Source of the DNA: Palaemon carinicauda
Lineage: Eukaryota > Arthropoda > Malacostraca > Decapoda > Palaemonidae
Direction of reading: 5' to 3'
DNA: 64,000 nt
Assembly: GCF_036898095.1 (NCBI RefSeq)
Contig: NC_090759.1
Span: forward strand, 19,261,277 to 19,325,276
Every line of letters begins with the position of its first letter. The first letter of the stretch is position 1. Of this stretch, positions 1-10,865 are shown piece after piece. The position numbers were made by a program, and so were the translations under genes. Below the pieces are notes generated by a model. It was not told the origin of the DNA, did not search any database, and worked only from the letters and a program-made list of their open reading frames with translations.

Positions 1-296
1 AATCCTCGAAACCCAGACACCAGCAACGTCAACCGAGACGACAGTTTCCGGGTCCCGCTACTCCCCAAGTGGCTACGCAGCCATAACAAACCTTTCAACT
101 GGTCCCCCAACCGGTGGTGTTGCAGTCACTGGTCTTCACCCCTGCCTATGAGCAGCACTCGACTACCTTTCGTCCCAAAGGAAGGGGCTCAGACAGAGGC
201 TCAGGCAGAGATTCTTCTCGCCGTCCCTCCAGAGGCAGAGGAGGAAGGGGAGCTAGCGGCCGAGGTGGCAAACCCTCGGGCCACCAGAAGCAATGA
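1..296 (+). pseudogene. Gag-like C-terminal tail, DIRS-A copy 1
   Basis: The last part of the Gag-like ORF is visible; an uninterrupted frame runs from 114 to the stop at 294-296. It ends in an Arg/Gly-rich nucleic-acid-binding tail (RPSRGRGGRGASGRG), the same tail as in copies 2 and 3. The stop is overlapped by the polymerase frame that starts upstream in another phase, so gag and pol overlap by roughly 150 bp here. Confidence 0.7.
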
Positions 297-2021
297 AGTG
301 CTTCTGGTGGGAGGAAGACTCCGCCAATTCCAGGATCGCTGGACCTTCGATCCCTGAACACACAGCATCGTCAAGAAGGGACTGGGCAGGAGCTGGATTC
401 AACCACCCCCAGCCTTCCAGCAATTCTTCCAACAGTCAACCCCCTCCTGGAAGAATATGTCCTGGAAATCTTGAACAAGAAGGTGATCAGGAGGGTAAAG
501 TCAATCAGGTTCCAAGGGAGACTCTTTTGTGTTCCCAAGAAAGACTCAGACAAACTCAGAGTCATTCTAGACTTATCCCCCCTCAACAAGTTCATTGCGT
601 ACAACAAATTCAAGATGCTGACTCTGCAACAAATAAGGACCCTTCTGCCTCACATGGCCTACACGGTCTCCATAGACCTGGCGGATGCCTAATGGCACAT
701 TCCAATGAATCACTACGCTTCCTCCTACCTAGGATTTCGACTCCAAAGGAAAAGTTACGCCTTCAGGGCCATGCCCTTCGGGCTCAACGTGGCTCCACGG
801 ATCTTCACCAAGCTGGCAGACGCAATCGTCCAACAGCTACGTCTTCAGGGCGTCCAAGTGATGGCCTACCTAGACGACCGGCCAGTCTGGTCAACATAGC
901 CCGAAGATTGTCTGAGAGCCTGCAACAAAGTCACCCAGTTCCTAGAGCATCTGGGCTTCAAGATAAACACCGAGAAATTTCGCCTTTTTCCAGCTCAGAA
1001 GTTCCAATGGTTGGGAATCCATTGGGACTTTCAGTCACGCCGCCTTTCCATTCCACAGAAGAAAAGGAAGGAAAAAGCAGGGTCTGTCAGAAGGCTTCTA
1101 AAATCCAAACGGATCTCAAGACGACAACAGGAACAAATTCTCGGCTCTCTACAGTTCGCCTCTGTGACAAACCCAGTGCTTCACGCACAGCTAAAGGATG
1201 CTGCGGGAGTCTGGAGACATTTCGCATCCATCGCTCGAAGAGACCTAAAGAGACGGCTTCCGAACAGAATTCGCTTACTTTTAAAGCCGTGGTCAGAAGC
1301 AAAGGCCCTGAAAAGGTCCATCCCTCTTCAACACCCGCCTCCATCGATCAACATCCACACGGACGCTTCACTGGAGGGTTGGGGAGGTCACTCCCACCAA
1401 CAACAGGTTCAAGGAACATGGTCTCCCCTATTCAAGACGTTTCACATCAACATCTTGGAGGCCATGGCGGTTCTTCTCACTCTGAAGAAACTCTCCCCGC
1501 CTCCCTCGATCCACATCCGTCTGACTCTGGACAACTCGGTGGTAGTCAGATGTTTCAATCGTCAGGGCTCGAGATCGCCCCAGATAAATCAGGTGCTTCT
1601 TCCGATCTTTCGTTTGGCAGAAAGGAGGAAATGGCACCTGTCTGCAGTTCACCTACAAGGATTCCGCAATGTGACGGCGGACGCTCCATCAAGGACAACC
1701 CCAATAGAGTCGGAATGGTCTCTAGATGCAAGATCATTCTCCTTCATATCTCACCAAGTCCCGGAACTTCAGATCGATCTCTTCGCAACGAGCGACAACA
1801 ATCAACTTCCTCGATATGTGGCCCCGTACGAGGACCCCAAGGCAGAAGCAGTGGATGCCATGTCCCTGGATTGGAACAGATGGTCCAGGATATACCTGTT
1901 CCCTCCTCCCAACCTTCTGCTGGAACTCCTATCCAAACTGAAAACCTTCAAAGGGAGATCGGCCCTAGTGGCTCCCAAGTGGCCCCGGAGCAATTGGTAT
2001 CCCCTGGTCCTGGAGCTGTAG
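148..2021 (+). pseudogene. DIRS-A copy 1 reverse transcriptase/RNase H/MT-like polyprotein, broken
   Basis: Pol of a DIRS element. RT motifs are visible: SIDLADA near 675 (palm aspartate) and YLDD near 870. RNase H follows, with HTDASLEGWGGH near 1355, an ILEAMA glutamate near 1455, TLDN near 1530 and FRNVTADA near 1660. The segment at about 1760-2021 (DLFA, W-R-Y-L-FPPP, LVAPKWP) is the methyltransferase-like region. Three single-base stops interrupt it compared with copy 3: TGG to TGA near 356, TAC to TAA near 690, TCG to TAG near 897. It is therefore a pseudogene, with the longest remaining frame at 1011-2021. Confidence 0.8.
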
Positions 2022-2197
2022 CCCACGCTGATCCCCCTACCGGGCCCAGTTCTCTCTCAACAAGTACAGAATTTGACTGTCTTCGCTTCACTGAAAGTCA
2101 GGGTCCTTCATCTCATGATTTTCTCTCCCTAGCCGCAAAGAAAAGGTTTGGGATCTCGAAGAAAAGCTTAAGACTTCCTCGAGGAGTACAAGACTGA
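293..2197 (+). other. Long overlapping frame upstream of the recombinase (DIRS-A copy 1)
   Basis: A 634-codon frame is open here while fully overlapping the RT/RNase H region in another phase. At its end it encodes the conserved lead-in to the tyrosine recombinase (SLAAKKRFGISKKS), so it is the natural upstream extension of the recombinase ORF. A frameshift near 2170 then ends it. The predicted protein is rich in Ser, Pro, Arg and Gln with no domain I recognise. In Dictyostelium DIRS-1 the recombinase and RT ORFs are known to overlap extensively, so this may be genuine dual coding; a chance shadow frame is the alternative. Confidence 0.4.
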
Positions 2198-2288
2198 GTC
2201 TGCCAGATGGCAGTACGAATCTTCCTGGAAAAAGTGGGTCTCCTTCGTCAAGGCAAAAAATCCTAAGGAAATCACCATTGATTTTTGA

Positions 2289-3095
2289 ATGTCCTTCTTC
2301 ATTCACCTTCATGGACAAGGCTTAGCGGCCAACACGATTTCCACTTGTAAATCGACTTTGACTAGTCCACTCTTATACGCCTTCCAAATTGATCTGTCCA
2401 GCGATATCTTCAATAAACTGCCAAAGGCATGCGCTAGACTACGCCCAGCACCCCCACCAAAACCTATCACCTGGTCTCTGGACAAGGTACTCCATTTTGC
2501 TTCTAGCCTGGACAACGATTCGTGGCCTCTGAAAGACCTGACTCAAAAAGTTATCTTCCTTTTTGCTCTCGCCTCAGGAGCCCGAGTCAGTGAAATAGTG
2601 GCATTATCAAGAGAGGAGGGTCATATCCTGTTCGCCGAGACAGGAGATCTTACCCTCTTCCCCGATCTGACGTTTCTCGCTAAGAATGAACTGCCCACCA
2701 AGAGACGGGGCCCTTGGAGAATCTGCCCCCTGAAGGAAGATGTCTCTCTATACCCAGTGGAGTGTCTTAAGGTCTATCTTCGAAGAACTTCAGACTTCGG
2801 TGGAGGACAACTCTTCAAAGGAAAACCATCGGGTAGCGACCTGTCACTGAAACAACTAAGAGCGAAAATCACCTACTTCATTCGCAGAGCGGATCCTGAG
2901 AGTACACCCGCAGGTCACGATCCTAGAAAAGTCGCTTCTTCTCTGAACTTCTTCCAGAGTATGGACTTTGAAAGCCTCAAGAGCTTTACAGGCTGGAAAT
3001 CATCGCACGTTTTCTTCAAGCACTACACAAAACAAGTGCAAGAAGTGAAGCAATTCGTGGTAGCTGCTGGTAGTGTTATGAAACCTGCTGCTTAA
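2289..3095 (+). CDS. DIRS-A copy 1 tyrosine recombinase
   Basis: Integrase of the tyrosine recombinase superfamily, expected to integrate the circular DNA intermediate without target-site duplication. In the 268-residue frame the catalytic set is visible: Arg99 (ASGARVSE), His210-x2-Arg213 (HDPRK) and Tyr246 (FFKHY). The true protein should begin further upstream: copy 3 reads Cys where this copy has a TGA just before Met1 (2286-2288), so the N-terminal SAM-like part is cut off here. The catalytic half is open to its natural stop. It is followed by a 3' untranslated region containing a tandem duplication. Confidence 0.8.
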   Translation: MSFFIHLHGQGLAANTISTCKSTLTSPLLYAFQIDLSSDIFNKLPKACARLRPAPPPKPITWSLDKVLHFASSLDNDSWPLKDLTQKVIFLFALASGARVSEIVALSREEGHILFAETGDLTLFPDLTFLAKNELPTKRRGPWRICPLKEDVSLYPVECLKVYLRRTSDFGGGQLFKGKPSGSDLSLKQLRAKITYFIRRADPESTPAGHDPRKVASSLNFFQSMDFESLKSFTGWKSSHVFFKHYTKQVQEVKQFVVAAGSVMKPAA

Positions 3096-3559
3096 ATCTG
3101 CATAGAACAGTGAGTTACTTGGGACTCTAACTCTACGGGTGCCTGTGTGGACCCTATTGTGATACATAGTGATTTAATGGACACTTAGTGTTTCTAATAG
3201 ACTGTTCTTTACCAAGGTGAAATGTCATAGACTTTATATGAGTGCCACATGCCCTAGGGCATGATGTGTTTTCTTTGAATTTTAAAGACTGGCGTTCCTC
3301 TGGAACTTGTGTTTCTAAAAAGAAAATTTTCTTTCAGAATCAAGATTACCGTCTTTCATTTCTATGTACATTATTCTTTATCATTGTAAATAAATTCTAT
3401 ATTCATTATTGTAATTACTGCCATAATGATCTACAATCTTATAAATAAAATCTCTATTTTATTTCCATGTGCGTCTCTTTGCTCCTATTCCTTATCAAGA
3501 AATATACGATTGTTATAGTTTCATTTACCTCTTTCCTGATGATCAGAAAGAATAATATA

Positions 3560-3765
3560 AGTAATTATGTTATATACTCACTCATGCCTTGCTAATATTC
3601 CTATCCAAATATTAACGTTTGTCCTGTCTCCGAGACCAGCATGATCTCTCCTCCAGGGGGAATAGTAGTTATGTTATATACTTAACTATGCTTGATAATA
3701 TTCCTACCCGAATATTAACCTTTGTCTTGTCTCCGAGTCCAGCATGATCTCTCCACCGGGTGAGT
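3560..3765 (+). repeat. Tandem duplication, about 104 bp period, DIRS-A 3' UTR
   Basis: Two adjacent similar units (3560-3663 and 3664-3765) each run from a GTTATATACT block through TAATATTCCTA and ATATTAAC to CAGCATGATCTCTCC. A diverged pair of the same kind sits at 55250-55450 in copy 3, so the duplication is a family feature of the region between recombinase and internal complementary region. Confidence 0.7.
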
Positions 3766-3944
3766 AGCTCTTCAATGATCGCTTCGAGATGTCCTATTGT
3801 CCACCAGGACTTCCCTGCCAGGGGGGCGGGAAGCTAGTTTACCATAGACTCTCTGGTAAGGACATGTTCTATAATACTGTTAGAAGCCCTTGGCACTAGG
3901 ATTAAGAGGGGTAAAAATCCACAATACATTAATTCTCAAGTACA

Positions 3945-4040
3945 CTTCCATCAGGACGTTATGGCTTGAGCCCAAAAAACGGATTTGGAGCGAAGCGAAA
4001 AATCTATTTTTTGGTGAGATAGCCATGACGTCCTGATGGA
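3945..4040 (+). repeat. DIRS internal complementary region, copy 1
   Basis: The segment reads CCATCAGGACG...GGCTTGAGCCCAAAA, then a TCGC-type core, then GGTGAGATAGCCATGACGTCC. The first half is the reverse complement of the outer left terminus and the second half of the outer right terminus, as known for DIRS-1, where it templates end completion. Confidence 0.75.
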
Positions 4041-4116
4041 CCCTCCCGTCTATTTTAGTTCAGCCTTTCAGGACCCTCCCTGACCTACTGTATCGCGGAG
4101 ATTGGTAGAAGCTGAG

Positions 4117-4483
4117 CTCAGGATGAGGACGGACGCGACGTCATTTAGCAATGGCGCCCGTTTGTTTACATCTCGAGTACCAAAAGTAGCCACGGATGAG
4201 AGTAACTTTGGAAAGGCTCCTCAGTTACTCAGCCACCTTTCTATATCGAAGTGTTAACTCCATATGGGGTGCAGATAGCTATGTGGCGTGTTAATACATG
4301 CGTCCCCTGATGATATATGATATCCTAGAGGGAAACCTTTAGGGTACACGCACCAGAAGTTAGAATTCTGTGAAAACCTTTAGTTTAATTCTCTGGGAAT
4401 ATTTTAGTAGTTATATATATCCAAAGGAAGCTACTGAAGGAACCTTCCATCAGGATGACATGGCTTGAGCCCAAAAATGCCTA
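4117..4483 (+). repeat. Terminal inverted repeat, right end, DIRS-A copy 1
   Basis: Matches the right inverted repeat of copy 3 in its inner half (CAATGGCGCCCGTTTGTTTAC) but matches the older element at 13928-14287 in its outer half (GTGAAAACCTTTAGTTTAAT rather than GTGATAACCTGTGGTTTAAT). It also ends in TTGAGCCCAAAAATG instead of the expected right-end sequence. The CRE-like TGACGTCA of the other copies is CGACGTCA here. Confidence 0.7.
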
Positions 4484-4668
4484 TATCTTCATTAACATAA
4501 CACTAGGAACACTATTATATTATGCAGAAGTAAACATGAACACTAGGCTGCACCCTAGGCTAGGCTGAAAGACTAGTATGGGGTCGGCTAACTATGAGAG
4601 CCGAAGACTACCATCGGCATCATATAACCTATTCCTAATAATGAAGACTAAATAACTGATGATATTTA
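4484..4668 (-). mobile_element. Leader fragment of an older DIRS-A relative, left piece
   Basis: Resembles the 5' leader of copy 2 (12816-13000) at blocks such as GTATGGGGTCG and GAAGACTAAATAACT, but is diverged. The matching continuation of this leader resumes at 13639 on the far side of copy 2, so this is one element split by a nested insertion. Confidence 0.65.
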
Positions 4669-5052
4669 ACGGATTTTGAAGCGAAAAATCTATTTTTGGG
4701 TGAGATAGCCATGACGTCCTGATGGAAGGTTCCTTCGGTAGCTTCCTTGGGTATATTAAACTATAAGGATATTCCCAGAGAATTAAACCAAAGGTTATCA
4801 CAGAATTCTAACTTCTGGTGCGAGTATCCTAAAGGTTTCCCTCTAAGACATCGTATAACAACAGGGGACGTATGTATTAACACGCCACATAGCTATCTGC
4901 ACCCCATATAGAGTTAACACTTCGATATGGAAAGGTGGAGAATAACTGGGGACCCGTTCCACAGTTACACTCATCCGTGGCTACTTTTGGTACTCGAAAC
5001 GTAAACAAACGGGCGCCATTGCTAAATGACGTCACGTCCGTCCTCATCCTGA
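4669..5052 (-). repeat. Terminal inverted repeat (element 3' end), DIRS-A copy 2
   Basis: Begins AACGGATTTTGAAGCGAAA and contains the GATGGAAGGTTCCTTCGGTA block, then TGACGTCA at 5027-5034 and GTCCGTCCTCATCCT. It is the inverted partner of 13282-13638. Confidence 0.8.
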
Positions 5053-5130
5053 TGCCAGCTCCTTGCTAATCTCCATGATACAGCAGGACAGGGCGGGGCC
5101 TAAAAGGCTGGACTAGAACAGAAGGGAGGG

Positions 5131-5225
5131 TCCATCAGGACGTCATGGCTATCTCACTCAAAAATAGATTTTTCGCTTCGCTCAAAATCCGTTTTTTGGG
5201 CTCAAGCCATGACGTCCTGATGGAA
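5131..5225 (-). repeat. DIRS internal complementary region, copy 2
   Basis: Carries a right-end sequence (GTCATGGCTATCTCACTCAA ... TTTTCGCTTCG) joined directly to a left-end sequence (TTTTTTGGGCTCAAGCCATG). This is the fused-ends arrangement diagnostic of DIRS elements. Confidence 0.8.
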
Positions 5226-6019
5226 GAGTACCAGAGAATCAGTGTATCGTGGAAAATTTCCCCTTTTTTAGAGTAAGTGCCAAGAGCTTCGAATAGAGGT
5301 ATGTAATATGACCTCGGTAGAGGTTCCGTGGGGATCCAGCTTCCTGGCCCCTTGGCAGAGAAGTCCCAGCGGATTATACCAAAATTCAAAGTGGTCATCG
5401 AAGGGCTACTCACCCTGCGGAGAGTCCGTGAAGGACTCGGAGACAAGACAGAATGGTCAATATTCGTGTAGGAATATTCTAAAGAGTAGATAAGTGATAG
5501 TTAATCACTATATTCCATGGGTAGAGAACAACCTGGTCTCGAATGTATGACGAAAGTAAGTATTCAAGTAGGAATATTACACAGCATGGGTGAGTATATA
5601 ATACAGACAATCATGTATTTCATAATGGTAATAGGAGCGAAGAGAGACGCACAAGTAATAAAATAGACCTTTTATTTCATAAATTGCAGGTTATAGTAAT
5701 AATAAATGCAATAAAGGATGTAAAGTTAATTTACAATAATAAATAATGTACATAGAAAATAGAAGACTTCAATCTTGTATCTGAAAGAAATTTCAAATTT
5801 AGAAAACACAAGTTCCAGAGGAACGTCAGTCTTTATCAAAGAAAAAACACATCATGCCCTACGGCATGTGGCACTCATGTGAAGTCTATGACATTTCACC
5901 TTGGTAAGAACAGTCTATTAGAAACACTAAGTGTCCATGAAATCACTATGTATCACACGAGGGTCAACACAGGCACCCGTAGAGTTAAAGTCCCAAGTAA
6001 CTCGCTGTTCTATGCAGAG
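5226..6019 (-). other. DIRS-A copy 2 3' untranslated region
   Basis: Non-coding stretch between recombinase stop and internal complementary region. It contains the same GTAGGAATATT repeats as the other copies and an AT-rich part with an AATAAA-like signal around 5657-5700 on the minus strand. Confidence 0.6.
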
Positions 6020-6960
6020 TTAAACGGCAGGTTTCATAACACTACCTGCGGCTACCACGAAATGTTTGACTTCATGCACTTGCTTCGCGTAGTGCTTGAA
6101 GAAAACGCGCGAAGATTTCCATCCTGTGAAGCTCTTGAGGCTTCCAAAATCAATACTCTGGAAGAAATTCAGAGAAGACGCGACTTTTCTAGGATCGTGA
6201 ACTGCGGGTGTACTGTCAGGATCTGCTCTGCGAATGAAGTAGGTGATTTTCGCTCTTAGTTGTTTCAGTGACAGGTCGCTACCCGATGTTTCTCCTTTGA
6301 AGAGTTGACCTCCACCGAAGTCTGAAGTTCTTCGAAGATAGACCTTGAGACTCTCTACTGGACATAGAGAGACATCTTCCTTCAGGGGGCAGATTCTCCA
6401 GGGGCCCCATCTCTTGGTGGGTAATTCGTTTTTTGCGAGAAACGTCGGATCAGGGAAGAGGGTAAGTTCTCCTGTATCTGCGAACAGGATATGACCCTCG
6501 TCTCTTGATAATGCCACTATTTCGCTGACTCGGGCTCCCGAGGCGAGAGCAAAAAGGAAGATAACTATTTGAGTCAGGTCCTTGAGAGGGCACGAATCGT
6601 TGTCCAAGTTAGAGGCAAAATGGAGCACCTTGTCCAGGGACCAGGAGATAGGTTTTGGCGAAGGTGCTGGGAGTAGTCTAGCGCATGCCTTTGGTAGTTT
6701 ATTGAAGATATCGCTGGACAGATCAATCTGGAAGGCGTACAGTAGTGGTCGAGTCAAAGCCGATTTGCAGGTAGAAATCGTGTTTGCTGCTAAGCCATGT
6801 CCATGAAGGTGAATGAAGAAGGACATGCAGAAATCAATGGTGATTTCCGTAGGATTTTTTGCTTAGACGAACGAGACCCACTTTCTCCAGGATGATTCGT
6901 ATTGCCGTCGTGTGGATTCGGTCTTGTATTCCTTGAGGAAGTCTAGACTTTTCTTCGAGA
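6020..6960 (-). pseudogene. DIRS-A copy 2 tyrosine recombinase
   Basis: The 268-residue frame 6020-6826 keeps the catalytic set of a tyrosine recombinase: ASGARVSE arginine, HDPRK with the His and second Arg, and FFKHY tyrosine. Upstream the conserved lead-in (YESSWRKWVSFV) is interrupted by an in-frame TAA near 6864 where copy 3 reads Lys. The N-terminal core-binding portion is thus detached, as in copy 1 but by a different lesion. The catalytic half remains very similar to copy 1. Confidence 0.75.
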
Positions 6961-7019
6961 TCCCAAACCTTTTCTTTGCAGCTAGGGAGAGAAAATCATG
7001 AGATGAAGGTCCCTGACTT

Positions 7020-8216
7020 TCAGTGATGAAGCGAAGACAGTCGACTTCTATACTTGCTGAGAGAGAACTGGGCCTGGGAGCTGGGAGGGGGATCAGCGTG
7101 GGCTGCAGCTCCAGGTCCAGGGGGTACCAATTGCTCCGGGGCCACTTGGGAGCCACTAGGGCCGATCTCCCTTTGAAGGTTCTCAGTTTGGAGAGGACTT
7201 TTAGCAGAAGGTTGGGAGGAGGGAACAGGTATATCCTGGACCATCTGTTCCAATCCAGTGACATGGCATTCACTGCATCTGCCTTGGGGTCCTCGTACGG
7301 GGCCACATAACGAGGAAGTTGATTGTTGTCGCTCGTTGCGAAGAGATCGATCTGAAGTTCCGGGACTTGGCGAGAGATGAAGGAGAATGATCTTGCGTCT
7401 AGAGACCATTCCGACTCTATTGGGTTCGTCCGTGATAGAGCGTCCGCCATCACGTTGCGGAATCCTTGTAGGTGAACTGCAGACAGGTGCCATTTCTTCT
7501 TTTCTGCCAGGTGGAATATTGGAAGAAGTACCCGATTTATCTGGGGCGATCTCGAGCCCTGACGATTGAGACATCTGACTACCACCAAGTTGTCCAGAGT
7601 CAGACGGATGTGGATCGAGGGAGGCGGAGAGAGTTTCTTCAGGGTGAGAAGGACCGCCATGGCGTCCAAGATGTTGATGTGAAACGTCTCGAATAGAGGA
7701 GACCATGTTCCTTGAACCTATCGTTGGTGGGAGTGACCTCCCCAACCCTCCAGCGAAGCGTCCGTGTGGATGTTGAGCGATGGAGGCGGGTGTTGAAGAG
7801 GAATGGACCTTTTCAGGGCCTTTGCTTCCGACCAAGGCTTTAAGAGTAACCGAAGTCTGTTTGGGAGCCGTCTCTTGAGGTCTCTTCGAGCGATGGATGC
7901 AGAACATCTCCAGACTCCCGCGGCATCCTTTAGCTGTGCGCGAAGCACTGGGTTTGTCACTGAGGCGAACTGTAGAGAGCCTAGAACTTGTTCCTGCTGT
8001 CGTCTTGAGATCCGTTTGGATTTTAGAAGCCTTCTGACAGACCATGCTATTTCCTTCCTTTTCTTCTGCGGGATGGAGAGGTGGTGTGACTGAAGATCCC
8101 AATGGATTCCCAACCAATGGAACTTCTGAGCTGGAGAGAGGCGAGATTTCTCGCTGTTTATCTTGAATCACAGATGTTCCAGGAACTGGGTGACTTTGTT
8201 GCAGGATCGTACACAA
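7020..8216 (-). other. Overlapping frame within pol, DIRS-A copy 2
   Basis: A 398-codon frame open in the same alternative phase as the 634-codon frame of copy 1 and the one at 52249 in copy 3. It overlaps RNase H and the MT-like region. It ends by a frameshift just before the recombinase lead-in. No domain is recognised; it may be the recombinase ORF extension or a shadow. Confidence 0.35.
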
Positions 8217-9219
8217 TCTTCGGGCGATGTCGCCCAGACCAGCCAGTCGTCTAGGTAAACCATCACTTGGACGCCGCTAAGGCGGAGCTGTTGAACGATG
8301 GCGTCTGCCAGCTTGGTGAAGATCCGTGGGGCCACGTTTAGGCCGAAGGGCATGGCCCTGAAGGTATAACTTTTCCTTTGGAGTCGAAATCCTAGGTAGG
8401 AGGAAGCGTGATGGTTCATTGGAACGTGCCAGTAGGCATCCGCCAGGTCTATGGATATCGTGTAGGACCCTTGAGGCAGGAGGGTCCTTATTTGTTGAAG
8501 AGTCAGCATCTTGAACTTGTTGTTTCCAATGAACTTGTTGAGGGGGAATAAGTCTAGAATGACTCTGAGCTGGTCGGAGTCCTTCTTGGGGACACAAAAT
8601 AGTCTCCCTTGGAATCTGGTTGACTTTACCCTCCTAATCACCTTCTTGTCGAGTCCTTCTTGGGGACGCAAAATAGTCTCCCTTGGAACCTGGTTGACTT
8701 TACCCTCCTGATCACCTTCTTGTTCAAGAGTTCTAGGACGTACTCTTCCAGGAGGGGGGTTGACTGTTTGAAGAATTGCTGGAAGGCTGGGGGTTGTTGT
8801 GTCCAGCTCCAGCCTAGACCCTTCTTGACGATGCTGTGTGCCCAAGGATCGAAGGTCCAACGATCCTGGAATTGGCGGAGTCTTCCTCCCACTGGAAGCA
8901 CTTCATTGCTTCTGGCTTCCCGAGGGTTTGCTACCTCGGCCGCTGGCTCCCCTTCCTCCTCTGCCTCTGGAGGGGCGGCGAGACGCATCTCTGCTTGAAC
9001 CTCTGTTTGAGCCTCTACCTTTGGGACGAAAGGTAGTGGTGTGCTGCTCATATGCAGGGGTGAAGACCGGTGACTGCGATACCATCGGTTGGGTGCCCAG
9101 CTGAAAGCTCTGTTGTGGCTGAGCTGCCACTTGGGGAGTAGCGGAACCCGGAAACAACCGTCTCTGTTGACGTTGCTGGGGTTTGGGCTTCTGAGGTTTC
9201 CTCTTAGGGTGAGGGCCAT
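7074..9219 (-). pseudogene. DIRS-A copy 2 RT/RNase H/MT-like polyprotein, frameshifted
   Basis: Pol remnants in order on the minus strand: the N-terminal linker and RT fingers (9219-8638), RT palm with SIDLADAYWHVPM and VMVYLDDW (about 8560-8168), RNase H start with HTDASLEGWGGH (8113-7718), RNase H centre and the MT-like segment with DLFA and LFPPP (7669-7074). A 74-bp tandem duplication at 8577-8724 shifts the frame inside the RT fingers, and further indels separate the later blocks. The order and motifs match copy 3, but the protein cannot be made intact. Confidence 0.75.
8577..8724 (-). repeat. 74-bp tandem duplication in RT, copy 2
   Basis: Units 8577-8650 and 8651-8724 both begin GAGTCCTTCTTGGGGAC and differ at only a handful of bases. 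The length is not a multiple of three, so it breaks the RT frame at the PKKDS motif. Copies 1 and 3 have a single unit. Confidence 0.85.
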
Positions 9220-10856
9220 CGTCCTGAGAGGATTTCCTTTTCTTCGACATGCCCCACTTATGGAGAAGGTTCCTGTTCTCCATGGCGGCTTTGTCAGCGA
9301 TCTCTTTCACTAAGGAGGATGGAAAGAGGTATTTACCCCAGATATTGGAGGAAATCAGCCTCCGGGGTTCGTGTTTCACCGTAGCGTTCGCGAATACGAA
9401 TTCACGACAGGCTCTGCGAGCCCTAGTGAAGCTGTACAGGTCCTTCATTACTGTTGCAAAATGCGTTTTGGCAAGGACCATGTAGAAGTCCGGAATCCTA
9501 GTGTCTCCGGCCTTGACTTCAAGCTGTACCTGGAGGGACAGTGATGCGGCAAACCTCTCCTTCGTATCTTGTTCCCTACGAAGGAGGTGATCGTTGAGCT
9601 TCGGGAGGTCCTCGTTAAACTGACGACCGGCAATGTCAGGCTCTAACTTCCCCACTGTGAATGTAGACTGGACGTTTTTCCAGTGTCTATCATCAGGGGG
9701 AACAGTCAGGGAGAAGGGCCTGCACTCCTCCAGTATAGGGCAAGGTTTCCCTTCTTCCACTGCTTTCAGTACCGCAGTGAAGGCCTTTTCTATAAAGGGG
9801 AATGTCGCATTGTTCGGTGCGACAAAGGTCGGGTGCTTTTTGCTAAGCGCCGGCATCTTGAAATTGGTGAAGCCCCTACTCTTCACTGTGAAGGCGAGCA
9901 TAGCCTGGGCCTTCGAGAGATCGAACACAATCACCTCCTTCGGTTCAGTCTCTTCTTTAGAGGCGGGTTCGGACCTGAGCCGGACGTAACAGTCCGGATA
10001 AGCCTCGAAATTCGGGAAGAACTCCACTTCTTCCAACGCGATCGAGCCGACCTTTTCACTGATGAAGATTTTGCCCGTGGTGATCGGCATGTGCTCAGCA
10101 TACCTCCATGGGTTAGTATCCGAGCAAGCAGGGAGGTCCTTAACCGAAATCCGTTTCGGTTGCTTAAAACTTCCTAAGTTAGACCTGAATAGCTCGTGGG
10201 TCTCGTGAAGTTTCTTATCCATGAGGGCTTCAAGCATCTTGAAGACTTCCCGACTGCCTGATGTGAGAGGGTCCGGGGTGGCAGACGTCGAAGGAAGGGA
10301 TTCCTTGGTCGACGTGGGAGTTGGTGCGGGAGGAGGAGTGGGAGCGACCTCATGCTCCAAATCAGGGTATTCCACCTGATCTTCCTCATAGTCGGGTTCC
10401 TCGCCCAGGAGGTTCCTCTCCGTTTCTTCCGAAACTTCCGACATACGTTCTGCATTGTCGGAATCTAGATGGCACTCATGCATGGACTGGGCCATGACAA
10501 TATCAGGTTCCACCACTATCTGGATGGTGGGAATCTGATCACTGGGGACCACTAAGTCTTTTGATGCCTTCGGAAACAGCAAGGCCCTCAAATCTTCGGT
10601 GGCGAGATACGGTCCGGTGGCGTTCTTCTGGAAGCCACGCACCCACTTGCGTAGCTTCTCCCGAGCGTTGTCCTTGCCCCCGCTGAAGGAGGATCGTCGA
10701 ACGCTTCGACCAGACGACTCTTGCAGACTGTACAGTGCTGCAGGTCTCAGAATTTCAAGTCGCCTTTCTTGGTGGCGCAGGGGGCGTGGGTCCGACACGC
10801 CTTGTGCCCGTAGAAGTCCGGGCGTTTCACTCAGCAGAAGTTGCTTTCATACTTCA
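8903..10856 (-). pseudogene. DIRS-A copy 2 Gag-like protein
   Basis: The main frame 8903-10798 covers most of Gag: an acidic, Pro/Thr-rich N-terminal third (repeated EE and PTP runs), a conserved core, and a basic PKRKPQKPKPQQRQQR segment followed by the RG-rich tail. Compared with copy 3 the true N-terminus near 10856 is damaged: an in-frame TGA replaces Gly after the first Cys pair, a second TGA lies near 10749, and a 1-bp loss near 10680 shifts the frame. The apparent start at 10798 is in the wrong phase. The role expected from the family is nucleic-acid packaging. Confidence 0.75.
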
Positions 10857-10865
10857 TATACTCCT

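Larger units (their letters stand above)
1..4483 (+). mobile_element. DIRS family A retrotransposon, copy 1 (3' part)
   Basis: This is the 3' portion of a DIRS-type tyrosine-recombinase retrotransposon; its 5' part lies beyond the window edge. In order it holds the Gag C-terminus, reverse transcriptase/RNase H, tyrosine recombinase, a 3' untranslated region, an internal complementary region (3945-4040) and a terminal inverted repeat (4117-4483). Several point nonsense changes break the polymerase frame, so the copy is decayed, although the recombinase frame is open. The right end abuts a fragment of an older related element. Confidence 0.85.

Noticed and set aside
3560..3765. CRISPR-like direct repeats
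   Set aside because: Only two units in a DIRS 3' UTR, no spacers, eukaryotic context.
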